NCBI RefSeq assembly: GCF_038235435.1
Contig: NZ_CP151275.1
Span: 2,542,001 to 2,606,000, forward strand
Length of the DNA stretch: 64,000 nucleotides
Direction: 5' to 3'
Source: Niveibacterium sp. SC-1
GTDB lineage: Bacteria > Pseudomonadota > Gammaproteobacteria > Burkholderiales > Rhodocyclaceae
This document shows positions 46,583 through 55,843 of this stretch, one piece after another. The position numbers and the translations under genes were made by a program. Within the stretch, counting starts at the first letter, position 1, and the number at the start of each line of letters is the position of its first letter. The notes beneath the pieces are model-generated. The model had not been told where the DNA came from. It made no database searches and saw nothing but the letters and a program-made list of their open reading frames with translations.

Positions 46583-47695
46583 ATGCAGACAGCGAGCGAA
46601 TCGGCGGAGACCAAACCCTTCCGGGTACTGTGCCTGGACGGCGGCGGCATGCGGGGGGTCTATCAGGCCGCGTACCTAGCGACCTTCGCAGGGCGCGTGG
46701 CCAAGCAGGTAGGGCGCGCCGATACGTCCCTCGACATTGGCAAGGCGTTCGACCTGATCGTCGGCACCAGCACCGGCAGCATCGTCGCCTGCGCCCTGGC
46801 CAAGGGCATCCCGCTGCAGGCAGTGCAGGACCTCTACGCCCAGTACGGGAGCAGAATCTTCCCGTACCAGAAGCTGCGATTCATGCCCGTCATCGGGAGC
46901 TTCGTGATCCGCAACTTCGGCTTCGGCCTGCGCCAGGGCGAAGCTGCCTTGTACGAGGCGCTCAGCTCCAAGTTGGGCGAGACGACGGTAGGCGAGGTCT
47001 ACGAGACTCGCAAGATCGCGTTGGCGATTCCGACCCTCGACCTCAACCGCCACGCGGCGGTGGTCTTCAAAACCAAGCACTTGAGTCGCTTGAACGGCCG
47101 CGACGATCCCCGCAAGCTGGTCGATGTCTGCATGGCCAGTACGGCAGCTCCAATCCTGCGCTCGATGGCCCAACTGGACGAACCGGGCGGTGACGGCGCG
47201 ACTACGGTCACGTACGTCGATGGTGGCCTGTGGGCAAACAATCCCGGCTTGGTCGGCATGATGGAGGCGGTCGAGATCCTCCATGACCGCAAGGAAGATC
47301 GTCCGATTCAGCTCTTCATGCTTGGCACCCTGCCTGCCCAAGGCGGCGAAGAAGTCACCGACCGCGGTCGCTACCGGGCCGCACCGGGTTGGAAGTTCGG
47401 TCTGAAGGCCATTGAGGCGGGCATGAACGCTCAGGCCGTGGGCTACGGCTACCTCACAAACAAGGTCGCGGAGCTGCGTCACGACGGAAGCTTCGCGTAC
47501 CGCCTCCCCGCCCAGTGCCCGTCCAAGGCGCTGCAGGAGTTGCTCTCCAACATGGACGACGCTCGACCGAAGCTGCTCAACGCGCTCGCGCGTCAGGCCA
47601 TTTCTGACGTCGACTACGCTTGGGCAGGCCAGGCGCAGAACCCGCACATGCAGGCCCTCCGGGCCGCGCTTTCCGAGTCCCAGCCGCACGCATAG
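46583..47695 (+). CDS. capV: CBASS effector, patatin-like phospholipase CapV
   Basis: The 370-residue protein has the patatin motifs in order: oxyanion loop DGGGMRG (20-25), nucleophile S63 in GTSTG, and the catalytic DGG with D213. In CBASS this phospholipase is switched on by a cyclic nucleotide and breaks the inner membrane to kill the infected cell. It heads a four-gene operon and is 13 bp before the nucleotidyltransferase gene. Confidence 0.93.
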   Translation: MQTASESAETKPFRVLCLDGGGMRGVYQAAYLATFAGRVAKQVGRADTSLDIGKAFDLIVGTSTGSIVACALAKGIPLQAVQDLYAQYGSRIFPYQKLRFMPVIGSFVIRNFGFGLRQGEAALYEALSSKLGETTVGEVYETRKIALAIPTLDLNRHAAVVFKTKHLSRLNGRDDPRKLVDVCMASTAAPILRSMAQLDEPGGDGATTVTYVDGGLWANNPGLVGMMEAVEILHDRKEDRPIQLFMLGTLPAQGGEEVTDRGRYRAAPGWKFGLKAIEAGMNAQAVGYGYLTNKVAELRHDGSFAYRLPAQCPSKALQELLSNMDDARPKLLNALARQAISDVDYAWAGQAQNPHMQALRAALSESQPHA

Positions 47696-47708
47696 AACAG
47701 GAAGAGCC

Positions 47709-48776
47709 ATGGCTGACATCAACTGCAACGCCGAGATGACGGCGTACCACCGTGACGAAGTCACCTTATCCCTGAAGCAGCAGCAGGACATGCGTGCACG
47801 CCGCAATACAGGCCGCACGCGGCTAGAGAACGGGCTCAACACCGCCGGCAAGCCTCAGCCCCGGGAGGTCCAGTCGCAGGGTTCCTACCAGATGCGCACC
47901 ATGGTGCAGGACCCCGAGAACGACTACGACATCGACGACGGGGCCTATTTCCGACATGACGACCTGAAGGACGACGAGGGCCTTCGCCTTTCGCCGCTGG
48001 CCGCCCGCCAGAGGGTGTGTGACGCTCTCAAGTGGGACGGCCGCTTCAACCGGGAGGCCGAGGTCAAGAATAACTGTGTTCGCCAAGCCTACGCCGTGGG
48101 CTATCACATCGACGTGCCCGTGTACCGGATCCTTGTCGTGAAGGATTGGCAGGGCAACGAAACCGAGCAGTACGAACTGGCCAGCGGCGATGCGTGGGTC
48201 ATCTCGGACGCGCGGGCCGTGACGCGCTGGTTCAACAACAAGGTCAAGGACCTCAACGGAAGCGACAGCGAACTGAGCGAGGGTCAGGCGGACGGCAGTC
48301 AACTGCGACGCGTCACCAAGCTGACCAAGAAGTTTGCGCGGCGCGCTGACTGGAAGGCGAAGACCACCAGCGGCATCACCATCACCAAGCTAGTCGTCGA
48401 CCATTTCGTGGCCAGCGCCGACCGCGATGACACTGCGTTGCGCGAGACCTGGAAGAACATCAACTCCGCGCTGCTCTGGTCCACACAGGTCGCGCATCCG
48501 GTCGTGGACAAGAACTTGGCAGAGAACGGTGATGAGCAGGTGACACACTTCCGTACCCGCTTGAAGGAGGCGCTGGACACACTCGCGGTACTCGACAAGG
48601 AGGACTGCACTCGCGCGCAGGCTCGCCAGGCATGGGATGACGTCTTTGACACGACGTTCTTCTCAGACCAGCCCGATCCGGATGCGGCCAAGAAGGCTGC
48701 CGTCGGCAACTCGGTCATGGAGGTGACGAAGGTCGAGACCGCGCGGCGCAACGATGGTGGGGGGCGCTTCGGCTGA
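47709..48776 (+). CDS. CD-NTase (cGAS/DncV-like nucleotidyltransferase) of CBASS
   Basis: The 355-residue enzyme has the G58-S59 loop and metal-binding acidic residues in DYDIDDG (D74, D76), with a third aspartate in YHIDVP (D135). The MDIDDG-like motif recalls DncV-type enzymes that pair with CapV. It should make a cyclic oligonucleotide upon phage infection. The C-terminal residues GGGRFG are a plausible site for conjugation by the downstream E1/E2 protein, as Cap2 acts on the CD-NTase C-terminus. The stop overlaps the next start. Confidence 0.92.
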   Translation: MADINCNAEMTAYHRDEVTLSLKQQQDMRARRNTGRTRLENGLNTAGKPQPREVQSQGSYQMRTMVQDPENDYDIDDGAYFRHDDLKDDEGLRLSPLAARQRVCDALKWDGRFNREAEVKNNCVRQAYAVGYHIDVPVYRILVVKDWQGNETEQYELASGDAWVISDARAVTRWFNNKVKDLNGSDSELSEGQADGSQLRRVTKLTKKFARRADWKAKTTSGITITKLVVDHFVASADRDDTALRETWKNINSALLWSTQVAHPVVDKNLAENGDEQVTHFRTRLKEALDTLAVLDKEDCTRAQARQAWDDVFDTTFFSDQPDPDAAKKAAVGNSVMEVTKVETARRNDGGGRFG

Positions 48777-50470
48777 TGGCGCTCCCGGACGGGATCGTCG
48801 CCATCGAGGCCGAACTGCAAAGCCAGCGTCCCGGCCGCTGGCGGCGCCTGACTGCCGAGGAGCTGCATCAGGAGTCGCTGCATCTCTTTCAAACTGGTTG
48901 GCGCGTGGAAGTTGTGGAAGGCGAAATCCGACCGGCGGGGGTGGATCACTTCCTCGTGGTCATCGATGCAGCGTTCCCGAACTCCCAGCCGCGGATAGTT
49001 GCGCCGGGCATGGGTAGCGACTTTCGGTGGCCTCATGTCGAACCCGAAGGTTTTCTGTGCCTGCGGCCCACGTCGGTAGCGGCGTCTGCCGCAGATCGTG
49101 TCCGCGTCCACCTCGGCGACGCGTTGGAACTGCTGAACTACCCCGAGGAGAAATGCGCGGCGGAGTTCGAACGAGAATTCGGGGCGTACTGGGCTCAGCA
49201 GGCTACCCGGCCGCAAGCGAGCATGCGCGTGGTCAGCCTGGTCAAGCCAGGAGGCAAGTCCCGCGAGGTCTTCTTTCATCTGGACAACCGGTTGTCGAGG
49301 CTGGTGGCCGCAGACACCAAGGCGGAGGTCAAGGCATGGCTCAACAGCGCAGGATGGCCGATCGGCGACCATGACGTCCTGCCAGGTCTGCTCGTGCGGC
49401 TCAAGAAGCCTTGGGTGCCTGCCGAGTTTCCGAAGACCATCGGCGATACTGTGAAAGGCCTGCCCGACGACGCCGTGCGCGCCACACTGCCGGCCAACCG
49501 GAAGTCGTTGTTCCTGTTCGAGGCGACTACAGCCACTGGCCCCGTGTTCGCGGCGGTGCTGGCCAGCGGGGCCAAGAGCGACAAGATCAAGAACGGGTTC
49601 CGCAGTTGGAACCACGTGCCCGTCGGGCACATCAAGCGTGCTATGGCACCGCAGCGCGTCGAGCGCGTGGTGGTCAGCCGGGTTGATGCTCCGTGGATCC
49701 ACGGCCGAGGCCATTCCGCCGATCAGGCTCCACTTCAGGCACGCAAGGTGGCAGTGATCGGCTGCGGCTCTGTCGGTTCCGAGGTCGCCGAGTTGCTCGC
49801 CAAGGCCGGCGTCGGCGAACTGAGCTTTGCCGACAGCGATGACCTGATGTCCGCCAACGCAGGCCGCCATCTGCTTGGCATCTCCTACCTCGGTTGGAGC
49901 AAGGCCAAGGGCGTGGCGACCGAGTTACGGCGGCGGCTGCCGCACCTGAAGATCGGGGCGACGTTCACGTCGAAATTCGAGCGTCTCAAGCCCGCGGAGC
50001 TGGCTTTGCTCGCCGGAATGGACATGATCGTTACGGCAGGGCTCGACATCGAGGGCGAGGCTGCCGTCAACGCTTGGCGGCAAACGCTTGAGCGCCCGCC
50101 CGCGTATCTCAGCACCTGGGTGGAGGCCTACGCGCTCGTCGGCCATGCTGTACTGCTGTTCGGGAAGGACGATCTGATGACTCGGTTCGAGGGCGAACGC
50201 CCCGCGTTTCGGCTAACGGATTGGCCCGCTGGCTCCGGCGACCTGATCGTCGAGGCGGGTTGCGGCAACGTGTTCCAACCTCACGGCGCGGTCGACCTTC
50301 AGACGTCGATCGCCATGGCCGCCAAGCTCGCCTTGGACGCGCTTCTCGACCGGATTCCCGCGTCGTGCCGGCGCGTCTGGTTTGGTGACCGAGAGGCAGT
50401 AGCAGCACACGGCGGCATCGCCCGCGAGGGTTTCACCGAGGTCAACGCCATGCGGCAGTTTTCGTGGTGA
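48776..50470 (+). CDS. cap2: CBASS Cap2, E2-E1 fusion
   Basis: The 564-residue protein has an N-terminal E2-like domain with catalytic C95 in EGFLCLRP. A linker and a C-terminal ThiF/E1-like domain follow, with the adenylation loop VIGCGSVGSEV (about residue 326) and E1 cysteine C496 in EAGCGNV. Cap2 primes the CD-NTase by attaching its C-terminus to another molecule, raising signal output. It identifies the system as type II CBASS. Confidence 0.93.
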   Translation: MALPDGIVAIEAELQSQRPGRWRRLTAEELHQESLHLFQTGWRVEVVEGEIRPAGVDHFLVVIDAAFPNSQPRIVAPGMGSDFRWPHVEPEGFLCLRPTSVAASAADRVRVHLGDALELLNYPEEKCAAEFEREFGAYWAQQATRPQASMRVVSLVKPGGKSREVFFHLDNRLSRLVAADTKAEVKAWLNSAGWPIGDHDVLPGLLVRLKKPWVPAEFPKTIGDTVKGLPDDAVRATLPANRKSLFLFEATTATGPVFAAVLASGAKSDKIKNGFRSWNHVPVGHIKRAMAPQRVERVVVSRVDAPWIHGRGHSADQAPLQARKVAVIGCGSVGSEVAELLAKAGVGELSFADSDDLMSANAGRHLLGISYLGWSKAKGVATELRRRLPHLKIGATFTSKFERLKPAELALLAGMDMIVTAGLDIEGEAAVNAWRQTLERPPAYLSTWVEAYALVGHAVLLFGKDDLMTRFEGERPAFRLTDWPAGSGDLIVEAGCGNVFQPHGAVDLQTSIAMAAKLALDALLDRIPASCRRVWFGDREAVAAHGGIAREGFTEVNAMRQFSW

Positions 50471-50976
50471 CCTGGTTCCGCCGCGCGCGCGTCCTAGTGC
50501 CTGCGGTGATGGGGCACCTTGCGGGCGTCGATCAGTGCGTTCGGCTGGGCGCCGATGTCTTATCCCACGTGCGCGCGCGTCGGCAGCTCTCATCGAGGGC
50601 GACGGAGGCGGGCGGTCAGCTATTCGGCACCATCACAGCGGAACTCGTCGACGTGGCCAAGGCAACTGGCCCGTACACCGGCGATGAGCGCTCGCGCTAT
50701 CGATACCGATCAAACCCCGCAGCAGCGCAGCGTGCCATCCAGGAACAGTCGCAGGCGGGCGTGCTGTATCTCGGCGAGTGGCACACGCACGCCGAGGACC
50801 TCCCTGGCGCTTCGGGCTTGGACGACGATGCCATGCAATTGCTTCTGGCGCGGTCTCAACTGAACAGCAACGCGCTGCTGATGCTGATCGTCGGCCGCGT
50901 GGAGACCGTCGCCGGTCTCGCGTTGTTCACGGTGGCGCCGGAGCGCATATTCCAATGGAATCTCAGATTGTTGTAG
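50464..50976 (+). CDS. cap3: CBASS Cap3, JAMM-family deconjugating protease
   Basis: The 170-residue protein has the JAB/JAMM zinc site: E48 in TEAGG, H107 and H109 in EWHTHAEDLPGASGLD, with S117 and D120. Cap3 reverses Cap2-made conjugates. The GTG start overlaps the cap2 stop; a second GTG at 50467 gives a four-base GTGA overlap and is equally possible. Confidence 0.92.
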   Translation: MVTWFRRARVLVPAVMGHLAGVDQCVRLGADVLSHVRARRQLSSRATEAGGQLFGTITAELVDVAKATGPYTGDERSRYRYRSNPAAAQRAIQEQSQAGVLYLGEWHTHAEDLPGASGLDDDAMQLLLARSQLNSNALLMLIVGRVETVAGLALFTVAPERIFQWNLRLL

Positions 50977-51576
50977 GCATCTGGCGCGCGGCAATGACTT
51001 TGGGCATTTGCGCCGCTCTCAACCTCATCCAAGCGCTGCGCAGCCGACTTCAGCGCGAAGCCGCGAACCAGCGCAGTTGCTTATCTGACAGGCCTTCGGC
51101 AGTTCGGCGAGATGGCTCGGGCGCCATCCCCTATCTGGCGTCACGAACGAGACGCCTTACGATGCGCAAACCGTCAAATGCCAAGAGATTGCTTTGCTCC
51201 CTCCGGAGGCGGCGACGGACAGCTTGGGTCGGCAGCGCCAGTTCGCCGCGGTTGAGAGCAGTCATTCGGAGCGCGTCACCAGCCCGGTTCCGCTGAGCGA
51301 CCGGTTCAGGATGTCGTGCGGTCGTTCGAGGCGTCGCCTGGCGAAAGACTGATGACATTGGAATCCTGACGCTCGGACGCTGCAGCTGAACGTCCGGGTC
51401 CAGCCTGAACCGGACGAAACCTTGACCGCGCCGACTGGCGCTTCCGCCTCTTCAGATTCCTGACTACGGCTCGCGATCGAGCTTCGCAAACAGCACCAAG
51501 CGGTCTGTTCGAGAACGCTGGAATCGGTGACTCAGTCCGCCTGAAGGTGTTCGCGGCTCGCATGACAATCTCGGGC
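50977..51576. other. Intergenic region after CBASS with extragenic repeat
   Basis: No gene is supported. A 25-bp segment at 51392-51416 recurs with one mismatch at 37814-37838, after the STAND gene. Confidence 0.5.
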
Positions 51577-52593
51577 TTATCGGCGTGCGAGCAGTTCCGC
51601 CAGGCGTTCGAGTGCTTTGTCCTCACCCAGCCCGCGTTCGGAATCGGTCGCGACGAGATGGTGGTATTCCGCGGCTGGCCAGTCCTCCACTGCATCGTCA
51701 ACCGCAACCCAGTTGGTGAGCGATGCCCGGTCGACGTACCGGGCGATCTGCTCGTACCGGCTATAGAAATCCCAGTCGCAAACGTCGTCGGGTGACCGGC
51801 CACCGAGTAGTGCTGTATGCCAGGTCGCGCCAACGACGCGGCGGCGCAGGGCGATAGGAAGTGCCTGCAGGGCGTTTGAGTACCTCAGGTGTCGCACCCA
51901 GCTCGTCGAGAGCACGATCTGTACGTGTGGTGCAGCGGCGAGCACCGATTCAAGCCTCGGCGCCCACATGAAGAGCTCACCGGGCCCCCGGAGGTATGGC
52001 GTGCGGCCTCGCAGCCATACGTCATGAGGATGAAGTACGCCATCGAAGTCGAGGAACAGGATCGTGGCATTGCCGTCGCGCGGTCTGAGCATTCCGGTCC
52101 CCCCCTCACGAGCCCGTCGAGATAGGCGGACGTCGCCCGGTCCGCCCATGGCGCTGAGTCGAGCACGAATCTGGTCGACGGCATCGGGAGTCAACCCCTC
52201 GCGCGGGTCGCACCAAACGACGGGCGCCTCCTTGCTGAAAACCTCGCGATCGTCATCGACCGCCAACCAGGCGGCGTCCTCCAGTCCTTGAGCGACCAGC
52301 CAATCGCGGCACTCATGCTCGCGCACCGGCCATCGGGGACGTCCATCGTGGTGATGAGCTGGGTTCTGGCATGCATTGAGCGGCGTCATCCCGACGATCC
52401 GGTCTGCCAAGCGCTTAGGAAGCTTGGCGCAGAGGACGTCGAACGGGTAGGTGTAACGCCAGCTTGTCGAGAGCACCACTTTTGCTTCCGAGAACTCATC
52501 GAGCAGAGGAAAGAGCAAAGGCGTTCGAGCGAAATCGGCCGGCCCTCGGTTGAGAGGGTGCAGAACGCCATCAAAGTCGAGAAACACGATCAC
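51577..52593 (-). CDS. Tandem HAD_SAK-type phosphatase-like protein
   Basis: The 338-residue protein has two copies of the same HAD domain. Copy 1 shows FLDFDGVLHP and VLSTSWR (about residues 1-150). Copy 2 shows FLDFDGVLHP and VLSTSW (about residues 178-338), each with a later acidic VDDD or VDDA motif. These signatures fit the HAD domain found in Swiss Army Knife RNA-repair proteins. Both copies keep the DxD nucleophile motif. It sits between CBASS and the Tn7-like operon. Partner RNA-repair genes are not seen. Confidence 0.75.
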   Translation of the reverse strand: MIVFLDFDGVLHPLNRGPADFARTPLLFPLLDEFSEAKVVLSTSWRYTYPFDVLCAKLPKRLADRIVGMTPLNACQNPAHHHDGRPRWPVREHECRDWLVAQGLEDAAWLAVDDDREVFSKEAPVVWCDPREGLTPDAVDQIRARLSAMGGPGDVRLSRRAREGGTGMLRPRDGNATILFLDFDGVLHPHDVWLRGRTPYLRGPGELFMWAPRLESVLAAAPHVQIVLSTSWVRHLRYSNALQALPIALRRRVVGATWHTALLGGRSPDDVCDWDFYSRYEQIARYVDRASLTNWVAVDDAVEDWPAAEYHHLVATDSERGLGEDKALERLAELLARR

Positions 52594-52846
52594 GTGCGGT
52601 CTTTGCGGAATCGCGGCCGGACAGCTTGAGATGGCCGGATAGGGTTTTAAGTCTTCACTCCAGCTGGCGGCACGGCACTCGAAAGGCGTCGCGACCTACA
52701 GTCGCGAGTCGGGCCGGCTGGCAAAGGTTCGGCTCCCATTGGAGCCATTCCCGTGATCCGGCTGCCGTCATTGCTTGGGCGAGGCCGGAGCGCGCCGCTA
52801 TCGCGCGCCACGTCCGCCCCGTTCGTCAACCGCGGCGGACGCCAGC

Positions 52847-53290
52847 TCAATGGTTCTCGCTCAGCGCGGGAAATTCGGCCAACAACGACCATTCAAGCGG
52901 CGCACCCTCGTCGCGGCGAAGCACATCAAGCACTTCGGCCCCGTCCTGCAGCTCGTACTTGTAGCCGCGATAGACGCCCTTCGCTTGGCTCAGCCATATC
53001 CGTCGCAGTGGTCGCATCCGCCAAGGCGCCGGCGGTTCGGTAGCGTCGGCATCAACAAGACTTGCCCGAGCGGCATTTTCCGGCGGCAGCAGCCGCAAAA
53101 GGTCAGCGACTTGGTCGGGCTCCGACAGCAAGGCTGTTTGTCCTAGCTCAGCTTCGCCATCGCGGATCAAGTAGCTCACGAGGAACCACGGCTTACATAG
53201 CGCAAGGTAAATGCTTGTCCAAACGTTACGTCCCTCCCCCGCGAGGTCGGACATCACTGGATGGCGGGCACTGTCGTCACTGATGAACAT
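52847..53290 (-). CDS. Hypothetical protein divergent from an XRE regulator
   Basis: The 147-residue protein is soluble, with a tryptophan- and leucine-rich N-terminal half (NVWTSIYLALCKPWFLVSYL). It has no domain I recognise. It shares an 87-bp promoter region with the XRE gene at 53378 and may be regulated by it, as toxin or partner; that is inference from layout. Confidence 0.55.
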   Translation of the reverse strand: MFISDDSARHPVMSDLAGEGRNVWTSIYLALCKPWFLVSYLIRDGEAELGQTALLSEPDQVADLLRLLPPENAARASLVDADATEPPAPWRMRPLRRIWLSQAKGVYRGYKYELQDGAEVLDVLRRDEGAPLEWSLLAEFPALSENH

Positions 53291-53344
53291 CGTAGCAGAT
53301 CAAAAAAGCGTCCTATAGATTCTAGCCCTATAGTGTTCGCTCGG

Positions 53345-53384
53345 GGTTCATTCTGAGTTTTCCTCGGGAAGCCCAGAATGAACC
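53345..53384. promoter_or_regulatory. Inverted repeat over the XRE start codon
   Basis: GGTTCATTCTG (53345-53355) and CAGAATGAACC (53374-53384) form a perfect 11-bp inverted repeat, the second arm containing the ATG. It can be an operator for autoregulation or an mRNA hairpin hiding the start. Confidence 0.7.
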
Positions 53385-53695
53385 TGCGAGAGGCCCTCGC
53401 CCGTGCCATCCGAATTGCCCGCAAGAATCAAGGCCTAAGCCAAGAAGATTTTGTAGTCGTATCGTCGCGGACATACATGAGTGCCCTGGAACGGGGCCTG
53501 AAGAGCCCCACGGTCGACAAGCTCGATCAGCTCGGTCACGCCATGGGCGTGTCAGCAGCTGCGGTCCTTTGTTTGGCCTATGGGCTTCTGGACAGGCGCA
53601 ACCCCGAAGCGCGGATTGAGGCCATTGCAGCGGAAGCAGCTCGTCTTTTTGCTGAGTACAAGGCCAGTCCCGAATATCGGCGGCGCGCCAAGTAG
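53378..53695 (+). CDS. XRE-family transcriptional regulator
   Basis: The 105-residue protein has an HTH_3 domain (LARAIRIARKNQGLSQEDFV, then SRTYMSALERGLKSPTV) followed by a helical tail. Small regulators of this class control mobile elements, restriction-modification or toxin-antitoxin pairs. The perfect inverted repeat over its start codon supports autoregulation. It ends 69 bp before the convergent tniQ-like gene. Confidence 0.85.
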   Translation: MNLREALARAIRIARKNQGLSQEDFVVVSSRTYMSALERGLKSPTVDKLDQLGHAMGVSAAAVLCLAYGLLDRRNPEARIEAIAAEAARLFAEYKASPEYRRRAK

Positions 53696-53763
53696 CAGGG
53701 CGCTTGAAGTGCGTCGCATTGCGAACCACGCAGAGTCAGCCGGTGAGCCGCAATCGGACGTTC

Positions 53764-54945
53764 TCATTTCACGGCGGGATGGCACAGCACCCATGTTGCA
53801 GTCTGATCCACCATCAGCGGCGAGATACGCACACAAGCGTCCGTTAGCCCTCGGTCGCGCAGATTGCAGGGCAACACCTCTTCACTTCGGGCGTGCCGCA
53901 CAAGAAACAGAGCGCTAGCGAATGTCGCGTCGATTGTCCGCCGCCAGACCTCGATGTCCAACACGTACCAAGGCGCAAGAAGAACACCCGTGGGAACACA
54001 GAGATGGCTAGGTTGCCATGCTTCTGGCCCTTGAAGATCACAACGGTCCTCCCAAGACATTCGCCACCAAAGATAGGCGAGTTCGATCTCGGACAGTGTG
54101 TGCGCGACCTCCCAGCCGCCACACTCATGAGGGTCAATGCCGACGTCAAATTCTGACCGGATGCTCCTGTCGACTTCCCAGTACGCTTGAATCACTGGAC
54201 CTTCGTCGAGGGGGATGGCTGCGCGGATGTAAGCGGGCCCAACGCCCACAGTTCGGATCGATTCAAACGGTGTGACACCCCAGGCGTAGGCGTCGGGCGG
54301 CGCCAGCAACGCTGCCAGCACGCCAAACACCATTCGAGCCTGGGCCTCGGGGGTTGCCGCAAGAACCCCGCCCACCCAATCCCTCACGCATCCGAGATTG
54401 AGTCCTTGCCCAACCAAACCTTGCAGCCAAGCGCCCAGCGGGGCCCAGGCCGCTCCGTATGTGCTTGCGCAAGCGTCGCTCACGAACGCGCTGATCCGGG
54501 GTCCCCGTCGACTTGCTCCAAGTGGCACGCCACAGTGCGAGCAGCAAAACGGCTCCCGGTCGCATTCGACGCCGAATTCTCTAACGAGCGCCCGGCACGC
54601 GATGCAATGGTCGATCAGGCCCAACCCGTGAACCGGGCACTCGGCCAGCGCGACGATCTGGAACGCGGTGGCGTGGTATCCAGAATCCATACACAAGGGA
54701 CAGTAGCGCAACGTCTTCGAGAGCAAAGGCGCCCTTCCCAAACGCAACAAGAGCGTCTGAAATAGCTCTTCGTGGCCGCTCTGACCCGATCTAGTGACGG
54801 GCTCGATTCGCCTGTACCGTGTGCTCGGGGCCGTCAGTCGGCGCACCGCTTTCGCTGACAGACAATTTGCATACGCAAGGCGCTCCTCTGCGCATGCCGC
54901 AGAGATGCCGGGCCATTGCCAGCGTTCGCTCCAGCATAGAGACAT
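53764..54945 (-). CDS. TniQ-like transposition target-selection protein
   Basis: The 393-residue protein contains the zinc-binding array of TniQ/TnsD proteins: YCPLC, then ECPVHGLGLIDHCIAC, then CCSHCGVPLG. TniQ proteins connect target recognition with the TnsC ATPase. It is the last of four same-strand genes and starts just after the TnsC-like stop (TGACATG). The N-terminus is shorter than in classic TniQ. Confidence 0.8.
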   Translation of the reverse strand: MSLCWSERWQWPGISAACAEERLAYANCLSAKAVRRLTAPSTRYRRIEPVTRSGQSGHEELFQTLLLRLGRAPLLSKTLRYCPLCMDSGYHATAFQIVALAECPVHGLGLIDHCIACRALVREFGVECDREPFCCSHCGVPLGASRRGPRISAFVSDACASTYGAAWAPLGAWLQGLVGQGLNLGCVRDWVGGVLAATPEAQARMVFGVLAALLAPPDAYAWGVTPFESIRTVGVGPAYIRAAIPLDEGPVIQAYWEVDRSIRSEFDVGIDPHECGGWEVAHTLSEIELAYLWWRMSWEDRCDLQGPEAWQPSHLCVPTGVLLAPWYVLDIEVWRRTIDATFASALFLVRHARSEEVLPCNLRDRGLTDACVRISPLMVDQTATWVLCHPAVK

Positions 54946-54946
54946 G

Positions 54947-55843
54947 TCAGTTCGCTCCGTCGGCCAAGCGCTGGGCTACCGCAGGCAGGGTGGAATTGCC
55001 GATCGCACGGGCGAAGTCCGTCTCGACGGGAGGCCTTTGGGTTCGCTCGCAACTCTCCAGGACCGTGCAAGCGACTTCGTGAACAGGCTGAAAGGGCAGC
55101 TCGCCGGAGTCCGGCAACGCGGCCGCCAGCTGCCGCCAAAAGGCTTGTGCGGCGATCTCGTAGCGCCAGCCCTGAGCGAAATACGTCGGAAGGAACGACT
55201 CCGTAGCAGAAACGTTCGCAAGCGCAGGCTCATCAGACCGTACAGGCCTATCGAAGGCACGCAGATAGACGGCAACGTCTTCCTGACTTTGTATGCCACG
55301 CAGCCTGTGACTCTCCGACCAGTAGCGACCGAGAATGTCATGCCCTCCTCCTCGCGCGATTTCGCGCTCAAGGTCCGCCAGGCGAGATCCGCCTGCGAGT
55401 ATGAAAAACGTTGTCAGCCCTTCTTCTGCGAGCGCTTCTTCAAGGCTGCACATTTCCTCGAGGCCCGCGGGGTGGAGCAGGTGCGCACGGTCGACCGCGA
55501 AGATCACGCCTGTCCGCGCTTCTTCAGAGGCATCCTTCGCGAGCCGGCGCGCAACGCGCACGAGCATGACGGTCATCCCGGCGGCCGGCAGTTGGGGTGA
55601 AATCAAGCCCGCAAAGAGCGCGCGGAGCATGGAACCCTCCACCGGCACGACTTTGCGATAAAGCAGCCCGGTATCGTCGGGCAGCCGGGCTCCCAGTAGC
55701 TCCAAGGCCGTCGTCAGACCGACCCCGGGATTCGCACGGACCACTAGGCTCATCCTGCGCATTTCGCAGGCGTTGCGAACCGTGGCGCGCAGCGCCTTGT
55801 ACGCCGTCGTGTGGACCCGCATGGCCCTGATAGGGATTCTCAT
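54947..55843 (-). CDS. TnsC/TniB-like protein with degenerate ATPase motifs
   Basis: The 298-residue protein has the position and size of TniB/TnsC. The P-loop reads ANPGVGLTT (residues 37-45), with Leu43 where the Walker A lysine should be. The Walker B motif reads VIFAVDRAHLL, with Arg119 in place of the catalytic glutamate. The overall AAA+ order is kept. The start overlaps the TnsB stop by four bases (ATGA). Loss of both residues should abolish normal ATP hydrolysis. Confidence 0.75.
   Translation of the reverse strand: MRIPIRAMRVHTTAYKALRATVRNACEMRRMSLVVRANPGVGLTTALELLGARLPDDTGLLYRKVVPVEGSMLRALFAGLISPQLPAAGMTVMLVRVARRLAKDASEEARTGVIFAVDRAHLLHPAGLEEMCSLEEALAEEGLTTFFILAGGSRLADLEREIARGGGHDILGRYWSESHRLRGIQSQEDVAVYLRAFDRPVRSDEPALANVSATESFLPTYFAQGWRYEIAAQAFWRQLAAALPDSGELPFQPVHEVACTVLESCERTQRPPVETDFARAIGNSTLPAVAQRLADGAN

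Noticed and set aside
48299..49870. 523-codon minus-strand frame
   Set aside because: Antisense to the CD-NTase and cap2 genes, whose catalytic motifs are clear.
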